Assembly: GCF_905115235.1 (NCBI RefSeq)
Contig: NC_051852.1
Span: 119,116,027 to 119,180,026 of the forward strand
Reading direction: 5' to 3'
From: Hermetia illucens
Lineage: Eukaryota > Arthropoda > Insecta > Diptera > Stratiomyidae
Length of the DNA: 64,000 nucleotides
Below are positions 21,505 to 34,617 of this stretch, piece by piece; positions within the stretch are counted from its first letter, which is position 1, and the number at the start of each line of letters is the position of its first letter. The position numbers and the translations under genes were made by a program. A model generated the notes under the pieces. It had not been told where the DNA came from. It did no database searches and saw nothing but the letters and a program-made list of their open reading frames with translations.

Positions 21505-22300
21505 TGTAAAGCTATCCCGTGTGTCGGATTCGAGGAATCGATTTTTTTTTGCATCAATTGTACCTAGATATAGTGCAAAATATATGGCCTAAGTAATTTT
21601 TTGATATTCGGAGCCGTTCGGAAATTACAGTGTTAAACAGGTAAAATATCACATGCCAGGTTTATGTCTATTGCCGTAATAAAGGGCTCCGAATGACTTC
21701 GCTAAAATCATAAGAAATGAAGCCAAGGCCTTACTTGTCTTTCTTTGAGAAACCTAAGTTTATGGACTAGGTATAGCAGATTAATACTCAGTTAAGATTT
21801 TGTTGTTAAAAATCGCATTCTATTATTTAAATGTGCCAATCTATCCAACGAAATCCTCTGAAATTTTCACAACTTATTCAGAACATATTTCTACGGTCCG
21901 CAAACTAGGATAATTGCGATTCAGCCGATAGATTTTTTTTATTCATTAAAGAAGTCTTGGAAAAACACCAAAAACTACAATAAAAAAATTTAGCAATGCA
22001 CCAAAAATTTAGCTTCCAACATTTTTTAATAATCCTCGTTTGCGGACTGTAGTTTAGTCCGCACGGTAAAATTCCGTTTACATTTTTGCTTTAAGATGAT
22101 CACAGTGGCCTCTAGCGCGATAGCAGAAAATCACCTTTTTTTGCAGATGGGTGTATAAGTTGTATTTCAATAATGAACTATGTTATAGAGCTGAAATTAC
22201 TACGCATGCTGAAGATATTGATAAATATCTGGTGAAAAATTTTTATTTGTACCTTCATCCAGTTCTTCACAAAAAAATACACACAAGTTGACATCCTTAA
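21505..22300 (+). mobile_element. Kolobok-like deletion derivative
   Basis: The first 150 or so bases match the left part of the element at 7265 (CCCGTGTGTCGG, then GAATCGATTTTTTT and TTACAGTGTTAAACAGG). The sequence then jumps to its 3' part (CAGGTTTATG, then TATGGACTAGGTATAGCAGATTAA as in 10570-10750) and ends in a worn inverted repeat near 22300. The transposase is internally deleted. Divergence from the larger copy suggests it is old. Confidence 0.7.
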
Positions 22301-22937
22301 AGATGGTGGGCAGCCTGTTTCACAGCTACTGCATCGATTACAAGCTGTTATTTGCAGCCTCTGTAGCCTTTTGTGCATCCTTTCTGCTCATCAGCTGTCA
22401 ACTTATTAATATCAAGATGTTTTGTGACGTTCGCATAAAGAACTGAAGAGAAAAATATGTAAATAGTGAACACTTAAGTAATGGGTTGAAATTCTGAAAG
22501 GTAAGAGACAACTTCTGGCATCTTCTGATTACCTCTTTTCCGACGTCAGTTTCCATTATATCAGTCGTATTCATTGTGGGGAGGACCTCGCGAGGAATAG
22601 AAAGCATAAACTGTAGAACCTAGATTGACTCCAAACACTATAGTGATGCGATTAGAACATACCGTAAGTTGTTGCCTCACTAGCTCGAGGATTTCAGCGT
22701 ATCATTGGACAGATGGTCGTTTCCAATGGCATTCGCAATATATCTATGAACCCTTGGAGCTGAATTTCGAAGGTGTGCTTGCTTAACGTGGCCAGTTTCT
22801 TTTCTCAACTTTTCAACTCTTTTGTCGAGTCAATGGCAATGAAGATATTGTCAATGGCCGTAGAAAATTTTAGTTTTGAGATATTTGGTCTAGGGTCTGA
22901 GATACTTGCAGGACGTTTTTCAAATGTCATAAGAACT
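22301..22937. other. Unassigned stretch before Penelope copy 2
   Basis: Short frames on both strands, none recognisable. Confidence 0.4.
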
Positions 22938-22938
22938 C

Positions 22939-23637
22939 ATGGCTGCTTATGGCACCATGATCCACCGCCTCTTAACAATTCCGCTCACTGAGGAAGACTA
23001 CCTGAGCGAAAAACTTTATATCTTGGACACGGCTATGAAGAACGGGTACCCCAGCTCCACCATAGAAACAATGATTAAGAAACACACCCGAAGGTTAGAA
23101 CGTAGTAATCTTACTACACTCTATAGCCAACAATCAACCTCAACTGCTCAGAAAAGATCAAGTGTCACCTTCTCAAACTTGTCCAAACACATACAAAGGA
23201 CATTGAAAAGGTTTGACATACAGCTGGTAGGATCAAGCCGTATCTACCAGCTAAAAACCCAGCTGGCGGGGGAAAAAGATCCAAAAACGGTGGAAGAGAT
23301 GAGCGGCATCTATAAAATCGCCTGCTCGGATTGCCCGAAGGTATATATCGGGCAGACAAAAAGATTGGCAACCACTAGATTTAGGGAGCACATGAAAGAG
23401 GCAGAGCTGGCTGTAAAGCACTCCCGAAAACCCACTAAATCTATGGTGGCAAAACATATGGTCGAATGCGGCCATAAAGTAAGCGCTGATGACTTGAAAG
23501 TCCTAAAGCAAGTAAGAAAGACTAACCAACTGGATGCTTACGAAAGCTGGTTCATCAACAAACAACCGGTTGACACTAGGTTGAACTCAGATTTGGGTAA
23601 CTGCTATTCCCCATTGTTTAGAAATCTCTTAAAGTGA
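22939..23637 (+). CDS. Penelope GIY-YIG endonuclease part (truncated polyprotein)
   Basis: 232 codons, open to a natural stop. Contains GIYKIACSDCPKVYIGQT, TRFREHMKEAELAVKHS and DAYESWFINKQPVDT, i.e. the C-terminal nuclease of a Penelope protein, preceded by the end of the RT. It lacks the RT catalytic motifs. Confidence 0.85.
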   Translation: MAAYGTMIHRLLTIPLTEEDYLSEKLYILDTAMKNGYPSSTIETMIKKHTRRLERSNLTTLYSQQSTSTAQKRSSVTFSNLSKHIQRTLKRFDIQLVGSSRIYQLKTQLAGEKDPKTVEEMSGIYKIACSDCPKVYIGQTKRLATTRFREHMKEAELAVKHSRKPTKSMVAKHMVECGHKVSADDLKVLKQVRKTNQLDAYESWFINKQPVDTRLNSDLGNCYSPLFRNLLK

Positions 23638-23864
23638 AATAATCTCGTCTTGTTTTAGGATTGATAAATTAGCTATTAGGAAGTGAATTAAATATTCTTT
23701 TTCAGGACCTAGATATAAGTTTTAAGATACATTAGCTATTAGGTAGTTAAATTAAATATTTATTTTCTTTTTCAGGACCTAGATATAAGTTTTTAGTCGT
23801 AATTATAATATCATAGTATAGAGTAGTATAAATAGAACATAATGTCTATAGATGAGCAAACTTG

Positions 23865-23915
23865 TTTGCACTGATGAAGGGAACAAGTGGTTCCCGAAAT
23901 ATCGGTATTTGCAAG
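23865..23915 (+). ncRNA. Hammerhead ribozyme (Penelope 3' terminal segment)
   Basis: Stem I is TTTGCA (23865-23870) with TGCAAG (23910-23915). The core is CTGATGA (23871-23877). Stem II is GGGAAC (23879-23884) with GTTCCC (23890-23895). GAA is at 23896-23898. Stem III is ATA (23899-23901) with TAT (23906-23908). The cleavage position is after T23909. All invariant core bases are present. The one oddity is A23878 bulged at the foot of stem II. Confidence 0.82.
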
Positions 23916-23967
23916 AATAAATACCCACACCAACGAAAAAGAAACAACAAGTTTTATTATTTCAATT

Positions 23968-24708
23968 GACTTATTCTTTCTTTCTGGTACATGGACCACT
24001 TTTTGCTAACGGTTGGCTTCGACAAGTTTGAGGTAAACCCATACAAATTTATGTGTATAGTTTCTCCTAGATTAGATTCCTTGCATTCCTATGTTTTACA
24101 TTGTTTATCGCCCTAGAATACTACGAAAGATATATTGTTATAACACACACTAACGCTTTACTAAAATGGTACGCTACTCAATCCAAAAAATATATATCCA
24201 TAATTTATTTTCTGATTTATGCGGTTCCTAGCAAAGCTTGTTACAAAACTGTCTCCACAATTATCTAAATTTCCATAAACATATAACAGTAATTTAGAAC
24301 CGCGAAAAGTTTAAACTGCATTCCCGCTCAAAACGATTAAAATCCTTCTATGTTCCATTCCCTATCATGCCGGCTTTCAGGCTCTTAACTGCTCTCAACA
24401 ATTGTCATTCTGGTATTCAGCCACAATTGTCAGCAATATCACGATCTAATGACGTTTTTCTGTCGGCTGTCACCAATCGTCTTCGCATTTTCTGACGTCC
24501 GAGATAAATGTTTTATCCTCGTTCGACGCAATTGACCACGACAGTGCGGGAAAAACTTATTTTCATTAACTCCATTCGTCGGGTGACAGCGTGACTGCAA
24601 AGTGTTTATATTCCATGAACGTTATATGATTGATTTGTCTCTCGCTTTCGCAAAATATCAGTGTCCGTTTCGTGTGCTAAGTCGCCAAGTGAAAGAACGT
24701 AGTGAATT
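23968..24708 (+). promoter_or_regulatory. Upstream region and 5'UTR of RMND5
   Basis: No frame of its own. The last 150 bp or so before the ATG at 24709 become more G+C-balanced and presumably hold the promoter and leader. Confidence 0.4.
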
Positions 24709-27700
24709 ATGGAATCGTGCTCGGCGGTCGAAAGAGAATTAGATCGCGTTATAGCAAAGTTCACAGATATCCGTGAGGATTCTGAAAATGTCATCTCAGA
24801 TGTGACGAATCTCTTCGATTCGTTGAAAGACACCCTTACAGATGGTATGTACAGTATTTTGTAAAGTTTTCATTCGACGTTCCCACGACCGCTTTCCTTT
24901 GTTTCCATGAAAATTGCCCGTCCATTATGTGCCTAGGTATACTGTACGCATTTCCACACCGTGTCAAGTGCCTTTTCCATTTCTTGCAAGATGCACGAAA
25001 AACAGTCGGAAAGAGTGGTCGGGAGGGAAGTCTGCAAGTTGCATGTTAGTCAACAAGGCTTGTCGGGGGTGGCTGGCGGAAAGGAGAATGCTTTATTATC
25101 ATCGTTCGATTTGTTTTCGTTTCGCAGACGCTTGTTTGCGGACTGTGTTTGTTTCGCATTAATTTGCTACTTTCCTAAGTGTGCGCTCGGCCGGCTATCG
25201 GTTTTTCTATCGTACCGCCAAGAGACGAGACAGCGATGAATTGTGGTTTTCGTTTCTTGGGGAGAATCTCAGCCATGCAATCAGTTGCAGAGAGCTTTGA
25301 CCCTGGCACCATCAAAATAGATTCATGTGGGTTACAATGGGAGGACTTTGTTCATTTTTTAATTGTTTTCAAGCCTTTGGACGAAAAGTAGATTGTGTGC
25401 TATTCTAGCTATTCAATTCCTTACAGATGCATTTTAGAGAGTCTTTAAACATAAGAACCAGTCTCTTATGCTCTTCCAGAATTAATTTAGAATGGGCTAG
25501 TTAATTATAATATTCTCAGCGCAATTGATGCTCTATCCCTTCTAAGAAACCTACAGGAACCATATCTAATTAATACCATCGCAATAATGGTACGTTGATC
25601 ATATAACTGAACATCTATTCCACTATATGTTCATCAGTAATCCGCTAACAATTCGAATTTACCTCTCTATCGTTGTCAATTGAAAAAAATCCCGCTTACC
25701 TGGAGCCGTTGTTATACGAAAGTTTTCTAACGGGGTAGCTTATCTTATAACGTACCGCATGTTTCCAAATCAAATTTCAAATTCTCCAACGGCAAATTGA
25801 AAACATTATCCACTCTCCAGAAACTTTCTTCTACTCCCGAGAATTAGTATTTAGTTAAAGAACATAATTTTTGAACCTTTTTGACCGATTTTGGAACAAA
25901 GCAAACACAACTTTCGTCACTTATCTTCTTAAAAGATGCAACAAACCGATATGTCGTCTGGACCTACATAATCGCCTCAGATGGAGGCTGGGTCTGCCGA
26001 ATCTTATTTTTTACACTAAGAGATTAGGGGACTTGGCCACCACAACCTATTGAGGATAGGATATCAAGCAACAAACGGTCGTAATATCACTCATAGGTTT
26101 CTGCGTGGTGGAAATTACGGAATCGTCAATCCACTTGTAGAAACCCAAAAATCCTTCGGAGAATTTTCCTCTAATTTTCTTCGTTTTCAATTTCATTATT
26201 GAGTGTTGTTTTTGCTGCTGATGTTGATATCAAGTACTCCTTGCCTTCTTGCGCTGTCTGTTCGAACTGGATGAATGATTACTTTTCCCCTTATGTTGAT
26301 ATTCGTGTACAGTTCCACCCTGACTATGCTATCATATCATCATCAACGGAACCGGTATCCGGACTAGGCCTGCCTTAATAAGGAAACCAGACACCCAGGT
26401 TTTGCGAGGTCCACCAATTTGATATCCCTAAAAGCTGCCTGGCGTCCTGATCTACGCCATCACTCCATCTCAGGCAGGGTCTGCCTCGTCTTCTTTTTCT
26501 ACCATAGATACTGCCCTTACAGACTTTCCGGGTGGGATCATCCTCCTCCATACGGATTACGTGACCCGCCCACCGCAACCTGTTAAGCCTGATTTTATCC
26601 CCAATCAGACGGTCGGTATCGCCCATAGTTTTCGTCGTTATGTAGGCCACGGAATCGCCCATCCTCATATAGGCGGCCAAAAATTCTTCTCTCGAACGCA
26701 GCCAAGATTTCGCCATTTTTTTGCTAAGAACCCAGGTTTCCGAGGAAACATAAGGACTGGCAAGATCGTAGTCTTGTACAGAAAGAGCTTTGCCCCTATG
26801 GTGAAACGTTTCGAACGGAACAGTTTTTATAAGCTGAAATAGGCTCTGTTGACAGCCAACAACCGTGCGCGAATTTCATCGTTGTAGTTGTTATCGGTTT
26901 TGATTTTCGACCCTAGATAGGAGAAATTTTCAACGGTTGTAGCCTCCTATCTTTATTGTTTTCGTTTGACCAGTGCGATTCGATGTTGTTCGTTCCTTGG
27001 TTTTTGGTGCTGACGCTATCATATGCGACTTAAAAGCCGATGATCTGATCGTTGAGCTGATGATCATATTCCAACAGTTTTTCCATTGATTGCCGCAAAG
27101 AGAACATTTGAGCTGCGCCTGGTTAGTTTAAAGTGAAGCCTGACGACGGACACGGACCATTTTTTCAATGCTTTGTGGTGGTGGTTGGGGTTGGGCTTTC
27201 AGCTTGCCGGTATTCTGATTGTATGACAATTCATCAAGATGCTCAACCTATCGCTTCAATATGCCCGTACATTCGGAATTCAGGTTTCCCATTTTGCTTG
27301 AGTAGGACGAGTATTGATGTTGGCTTCACCTTGCTGACTAGTTTGTCAAACTGCCGTGCCTTGTGCGGCTGTTCCTTGCACTTTTTGATTTCACAGACTT
27401 GTTGATTTTCCCAAGTTTCCTTCTTTTGTCTGGAATATCCCGTCTTTGCGGAGTTCATGATAAGTTTCTGCATCTCTGTCCGTTTCTGGTGTCATTATTT
27501 TGATAATCGCAGTTCTTCGATTAAACTCGATATTTAGTACCAACATTGCAACTATTATTTTTCGTGATTATAATGGTTTAGTACAAGGACTAGTATCGCT
27601 GTCAATAACTAGCTTTAAAAAGTGGAACTACTCCGAATTTCATACAAAGAACGCTTTGATTACTTCAATATTTAAATTTTCCACATCAATTCAATGAATC

Positions 27701-30700
27701 GAAATAAATTTGTCAAAATTCGTTCAATAGTTGCTTACAACGTTAACTGTTTTCAAAGGCTTGCTATCGGCAAAGCATATACAACTAACAATGCGTTCAT
27801 TCAAGCTTCGCTACCTTAAATCGGCCTAGATGATTCCGCCAAAGACGGTCCCGAACTCTTTTGAGAAAGAAGGAGGAACGAGTCATTAACATCCAGGAGC
27901 CTCAGGGAGGAACTGGAGCCTTCAATAGTATTCTTTCGTGAATTCTACCATTACAGGCTGGACATTTTCTTGCTCCTTGAAATATGAGTTTGTTTGTATT
28001 GTATATAAATATAACGTCAGTATAACCCTCGTATTAAAATGTATTATTCTCTCTATTCATCTTACATACACATACACTAAAGTTCCACATATAGCTATGA
28101 ATTACTGAACGGACCATTACCCTAAAACCTCGATCAAACGGAGCTAATTTATTGAGCACTATCAAGTATAAACATAAATGACGTAATTCATATGTTTACC
28201 ATAAACCCTTATGTAGGGCATAGAGCGTCAACTACATGCCGCATCTCTCCAGTTCATGCCAAAGCTCTTTAGTTCTTCTCACGACTTTTCTAGAAGCTTA
28301 GACTTCTTCACTGTTCTGCGCCATGTTTCTCTAGAGCTACCCACTCGTCGTCCGTCTAGGAATAGTGGATACTATTGCTTGGCATAGGCAGCCTTCAACG
28401 CTTTCTTAATGCGTAACCTATTCGCTACCTGTTCCGCCTTCTGATTAAGGGGGGGGGGGGGGGGGGGGGTAAGGTCAAATCGTACAAAAAAAGCCATGTT
28501 TTTGTGATTTTTTTTCTAACGACACAGTTAAAATTTATTTACTCAACCAATGGTACATTAAAGTATGACATTCGAAGAATGTTTCATCAAATTTTTACAA
28601 AGAAATATTAAAAAATACGGCAATGGCAGCAATTGTTCGGACGTGTCTCGAAAAAAAGTTGAATTGCGGTGCCCCTCATAACTTGGTGCTGGATCATTTG
28701 AAATCAAAAAATCAAAGTTCATTTGTTAGATAATAGTTTTCCCCAGGTAACGCTGTCGAGTTTTTTTTTCCCAATTTTTTTTCATTTTTTCGAACACTTT
28801 AAAGTGAAAAACACAATTTTGTGGAAAAAAATCGGCTAATTTGTTATTGCAAAATCAAAATTATGAATAAAAAAAAAAAAAACTCGACAGCGTTACCTCG
28901 TAAATGATGTACAGAAATAGTGTTTAAAATTTCAAAAGGATCGGTGCAGTAGTTTTGGAGTTATCAGGGGCACCGACTTTGAAAACGTGAGTGGTGGGAA
29001 AAACGCTTTAAACTTTTAATCACAAAAAAATCTAGTTAAAACGTTTATAAGCGAATTTTATCGACATACCTCACACCGAGTCATCAATGCCAGGTCCATA
29101 AAGGATGTTGCTATCATCGATGATGTCTAATGCATCTTTTTGCTCCTGCCTACGAAGAATCCTGCCTTTTTTGGTTTGTCGTTCAGCTTCAGCTCGGGGC
29201 GTTGGGGTTGGTTCGGGTATAGGTACAAAAATCCGGCAGGTATAAAAATACTCATAACTTCGTCAATTTTGCTCCAATTGACTTGAAAACTTAACACAAT
29301 ATTCTTCAGATATTACGGATTGAATTTCGAAAATAAAAAAAAAATGAAAAAAAAAATTAAATACCTTACCCCCCCCTTAACAAGCCCACGTGTGTCTGGC
29401 CTGCAAGGTGATGAGATGGTTTGTTCGAAATTTTATGGAACCAGAATACTTCGATGGAACGACGCCAAACAAGTGTCAAAAGATCTCAGGATTTTTGAAT
29501 AAGTGGAAATAGTAGCTACCCAAAAATTGCAGGGGATGAATGATTTCGTGTGGGGCTGACACAGAGTTGCAGGGGGAAAAGTAGAACCAAACTTTTTTAT
29601 AAAGTATGCAACTCAATCTTTCATTCGAAAGACAAGATGTCGATGTATTCGATGCATTCGAGTAAGATAATGATGGATATGTTCGAAAACGTAAGAAAAC
29701 CAGTGGAAATAAGCTTTGATCGAAGCTGGTACAAGATTCCGGGAAGAAAAATAGAGGAAGCCTATTACCTACCTACCTCGAACTTTCATCTAATGACATC
29801 GGTATATTCAATATATTCAAAGAAAAAAACCAATTACAACCGATAAAAGTATGAGAACCATTGAAAAAAATTCGGCCGGGTGTGGCATTTGCCACGCAAA
29901 ATGTTCTATACATCGAAACCTATAATTTGAGATATGGCTTCTCCATTATTCGATGACTTAACTTCAGAATGTCTAACCTGTACAACTAAGACTCTCGTGC
30001 AAGTTGGAGAAAGCGACCATTCTGAGGGCCCTCGATACAGGTGTCCAAGAGCGTACGCGCATCCCAAAAACCAGTTTGTATTCTGGTACGATAATCCAAT
30101 GTCATAGTGGTACATAACATTACATTGTATTGCATTATATTAAAAATCATTGAAAATTGTTTCAAAGCAAAGTTGGACGAAATCATCATCATGATTACGA
30201 ATTTCATGATTACATAATTGTAATCATAATTGAAATTTCGTGATTACAATTCACTTTTGGTCACGCTGCTCCCAGGGCAGAGGTGAGGCAGCATCTGAAG
30301 AGTTGCCTCTGCCCTGGGCGAAACCGTCAGTCAATTTTTTACCTTTTTTTTAAACAAGAATGGTACTCTGTTTACCAAAAATATTTCGACGGAAGAATTT
30401 GTTCATCCTCCCAATTCCAAAAGCATTGCCTACATTTGGAGTACTTCCACCTGTCTGCTCGATTGAAGCCGAGAAGCAATAAAACGAGTGAAATCGGGGA
30501 AAACATCAGGACCGCATCTGAGCCTTGGAAAGCGGAGCGCTGAGATCCAAGGCTCAGTGAGGAGGTCAGTGAATTCTTCAATCCGGTTATTGAATAGATT
30601 AGAAAATCATCTGGCAAGAAAGCGCTACCGTTTCAATATGGAAAAGACCGATAGTGCAGAATAGTGTTCAAATTAATGTCCGATCCGGTTGCTTTCCCAT

Positions 30701-33700
30701 CCCATGAGGGTTTTTGACCGCATTCTTGACAACCGTATTCGCGACATCGTTCAAATAACCGTGAATCTAGCGGGGTTTATCATGAACTTCGGATCTACTG
30801 ACGCAATACACGCTGCGCGGTTACTCAGGGAGAAACATCTTCAGAAACATCGCCCTCTCTACATTGCAATTCTGGATCTAGAGATTGCGTTTGACCGTGT
30901 GCCACACAAACTTATCTGGTATACTCTTCGGCAACATCTAGTATCAGAAGAACTGATGCGCTGGGTTAAATTTTTCTACAACGATCTGAAAAGTAAAGTG
31001 TGACACGTATATCAAAACCGTTTTATGTCTCTTTTGGTGTACATAATCACCACTCCTCTTTGTTCTTGTTACGAGGATTGTCACACGGGACATCCAACTT
31101 TACTATACAACTATACGCTGCTCTGTGTAGATGATGTTTTCCTAGCGTTTCATAACAAAACTGATCTCGATCAACTTATTCAAAAATGTAATGATCGCCT
31201 CATGCAACACGGTCTCAAAATGAATCTGAATAAAGCTGAATTTTTGACGCCCGATCCCCATGAAATGTGAATGGCAATGGCCTGCCTAGAACTGAGCGAT
31301 TTAAATATCTCGAATCAACGATATCGCATTAGCGCAACCTGAATTAAGTGGCGTTCCTTATAACCGACGTATCTCAAATACAGAATTTACCGCTGTGCCG
31401 TCCCCTATTGTTCTGAGTATTAGCCGACTGCAAAAGACAATGAATGGCGCCTGGGCTAGTGACGTAACACGCCATGAACACATCCGAAATGAGGATTGAT
31501 CGTGGAAAAATTGCGAGAGGTGGTATGGTCACGTAATTCGCTCTAACGAGAATTCATTTACCAAAATTGGTCTGAACATCGGAGGTCGATGTGAAAATAT
31601 CAAAAGGCCAGTCGAAGCAACGTTTTCTTGATATGCTGGTTTGGCGACTGCATGCAGATCAGGCCTTAGACAGAGGGAAATAGCGCAACGAGAAAAAAAA
31701 TGTTCACGACTACCCTATCGGCTGTGATCTCATTATAACAGCTTTCTTATTCGTTCGTATTGGTGAAATAATTCTAATTTCAATAGCCTCCAACAGTAAA
31801 TAGATCTCACTTTTTTTAAATCAAATTATTTTTCCGTCAACATTTACATTCTTTATATACTTTCAGACGAAGCGTCTTCACAAATTTCAGAGAATCAAGT
31901 GACAATTTTGAATGAAGCCTTCGCGAAAATGAGAGAAAAATTACATCGGATTACAACAGAACATAGAGAAATTCACGGCACAGTAAGCAAAGTGGGAAAG
32001 GTGATTGACAGAAATTTTGTATCGGATTTTCAAGCGACAGCCCGGAGTGATGCATTAGTAGAAGACCGTAATATGCAAATGCTGAACAAACTTGTAGCAG
32101 AACACTATATTAGACAAGGCATGGATGATGTGGCTGAAGCACTGATTAGGGTACGTCTACAACAATCTACTGCATCTCACTGAATTCTGATTAATAGAAT
32201 ATACTTTTCGCACAGGAAGCGGAAATTCGGACAGAATTCTCACCCAAAGTACGTGAGCAGTCTCAACAGTTTGCAGAAGTGTATCATATTTGGGAATGTA
32301 TAACAAATCACAATCTTTCACCTGCTTTGGAATGGTCAGCTAAATATTCAGAAGAGTTGGACGCAAAGAATAGCCCTTTAGAATTCAAGTTACATCGTTT
32401 AGCATTTATTCAGGTTTGTAATATTTAAGTTGCTTATCAAGTTCTGCCACTAACGCCACCGTTTCCCTTTAGATTCTCTCCCTAGGTGTAGGCGCACAGA
32501 GCGAGGCAATCACATATGCCCGAACAAATTTTGGAAAATTCGTAAATCGCTACGAAAAAGAAATACAAAATTTGATGGGGTCATTAATTTATTTACCAAC
32601 TGGTATTCACAACTCCCCATATAAACATTTAATGTCGCCAGAATTATGGACTGAGGCGGCATACATATTTTTAAAAGATTGTTGTAATGTATTAGGTATA
32701 AGTAAGGATTCGCCACTTTCAGTTGTAGTGAACGCTGGTTGCACTGCGTTGCCAGCATTGTTGAATTTGAAGCAAGTTATGCAATCACGACAAGTTTTGG
32801 GTATATGGAGCGGGCGAGATGAATTGCCGGTAAGTACAAAATTTAATTTTGGTATGATCGTGGAGAGCATGGATGAATGTAGAATCAGGACTAGTAAGCT
32901 AGGAATTAATTTTCAGATTTCTTAAATCATTTCATTCAAAACTAAGAAGCTCAAAATAGTAACATTCATTTAAGGGTCGTTTTTCATGTGAAGGCAGCAA
33001 AGTTTCATTAACACATTGCAATTAATAATATGAGGGATATCTTGCTCATTGGTGAGAAATTTTGAGTTTGGTATTCAATATTACATTCTCACCGATTGTT
33101 AATCTCGACTCTCTCACCGATTGTTAATCTCGACTCTCTCACCGATTGTTAATCTCTAAAATTGTGTGTTTGTGAGTCTTTTGTGCTTGTCCTACTTACC
33201 ACATTTGAATGTGAAGATAATGTTCTCAACTCATTGATGCTAAATTAAGGCTTTGTCGTGTGGGGACAATACTTAAACAATAGATGCATGAGGCAACGCC
33301 GCATATAAAGGGGGTAATAAACGATTTTCATGGGTACAGCTGCTACAATCATTCCAGAACAATTAATAGTACATTAGGGAGATATAAGTTAATTTATTAT
33401 TAGAAGCAAAAGGGTACCTACTAAAACAACATTTGAGGCAGACACTTTTCATATTTCTGAATTCATAAGAAGGTATAACTGAAGATCTAAAAATACATTG
33501 GTGGGCGCAAATAATTGGGAATGGTTGGGATTTCTAGCAGAGCTCCTGAGTAGTTCATTAACTCCATTCCCAAATAGCTGATTTATGTCTTTACATTTTA
33601 AAGGTTGGATAGACCAAACCACACAGGCAGACCAATACATTATAAAAATTATCTAATTTTTGAATATAATTAGGAGCTGTTTGGGTGAAAACAGGACTTA

Positions 33701-34574
33701 TATGATGTGGGTTACATCGAATGTCAAAAATGTTTGGCGATTTAGATTAACCGCTCTTAGTTGAAACACAATTTTGCTAAAAGAATGATTACCAATACAG
33801 TGAACAGGAGAAATACTATGCCTACCTTCTTGAATTGCTCTGATAGTGTATACAAGATGAAATAAAACAAGTCGGGAAACCGGAAGCTGGACGCTTCAGG
33901 TACGAAAGGTTTTGTCTATTTCTTAGTACGTAGCACGTAATATATGCATATGTCCACTTTCGGGTGATATTGACATTGATAGTCTTCAATTTTCAAAGAA
34001 GCAACAACTTCGACGTATTATAAATTTGTTAGTAATAGTGCGATTTCCATCAAACTTGGTATGATTATGCTCTACATTATAGCCTACATCGCTGCAGAAT
34101 TTCGTGCCGCTAGGATGAATTTAAGGGGGGTTTCTAGCCAATTACAAAAAATTATAGGAATATACTATTATTAACTTTCTTTGAAGAGATATTGGTATGA
34201 AAGGTATTTCGGAGCCAAGGCACCATATAGTGGCAGCCTCCTGATTTTTTTCAGATTTTTCGGTTTGACAGTTTCTGAGAATGGCCCCCTTAAAGAAATG
34301 ATCACTTTCAACCCCCCGCACTCCCCACGTTTCCAAGAAATGTCAAAACTAAGACCGGCTTCGAAAAGTACTAATCGAGACCTTTAATTTGATGCCCCAC
34401 ATGACTATATTTGATGAAAAAAAATTTTACACCCCCCTTTTGCATGTATGGGGACCCCCCCTTAAATTCAACGTAAAAGGATGTAACTCACTGTATGTGT
34501 GAGCGTTCACAGTTCCCACCTTTCTACCAAATTTGGTGTCAATCGCTATAGCCGTCTCCGAGAAAAATGCGTGT

Positions 34575-34617
<43 letters not shown>

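Larger units (their letters stand above)
22938..23967 (+). mobile_element. Penelope-like element, second copy (5'-truncated)
   Basis: It begins abruptly at MAAYGTMIHRLL, in the thumb region of the RT, and runs through the GIY-YIG domain, the tandem-repeat 3'UTR, the hammerhead and the terminal TTATTTCAATT. It is nearly identical to the copy at 8022-10083. There is no inverted end here, and I see no convincing target duplication. Confidence 0.9.

Noticed and set aside
24914-25391. Overlapping plus-strand frames after RMND5 exon 1
   Set aside because: They lie in intron 1, overlap in different frames and resemble nothing known.
32830-32925. Extension of RMND5 exon 4 past its donor to a stop near 32925
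   Set aside because: The GTAAGT donor and the two downstream RING exons explain the gene; the extension has no family match, though intron retention cannot be excluded.
33088-33156. 25-bp direct repeats as a CRISPR or regulatory array
   Set aside because: The units abut without spacers and the DNA is eukaryotic intron; a simple minisatellite.
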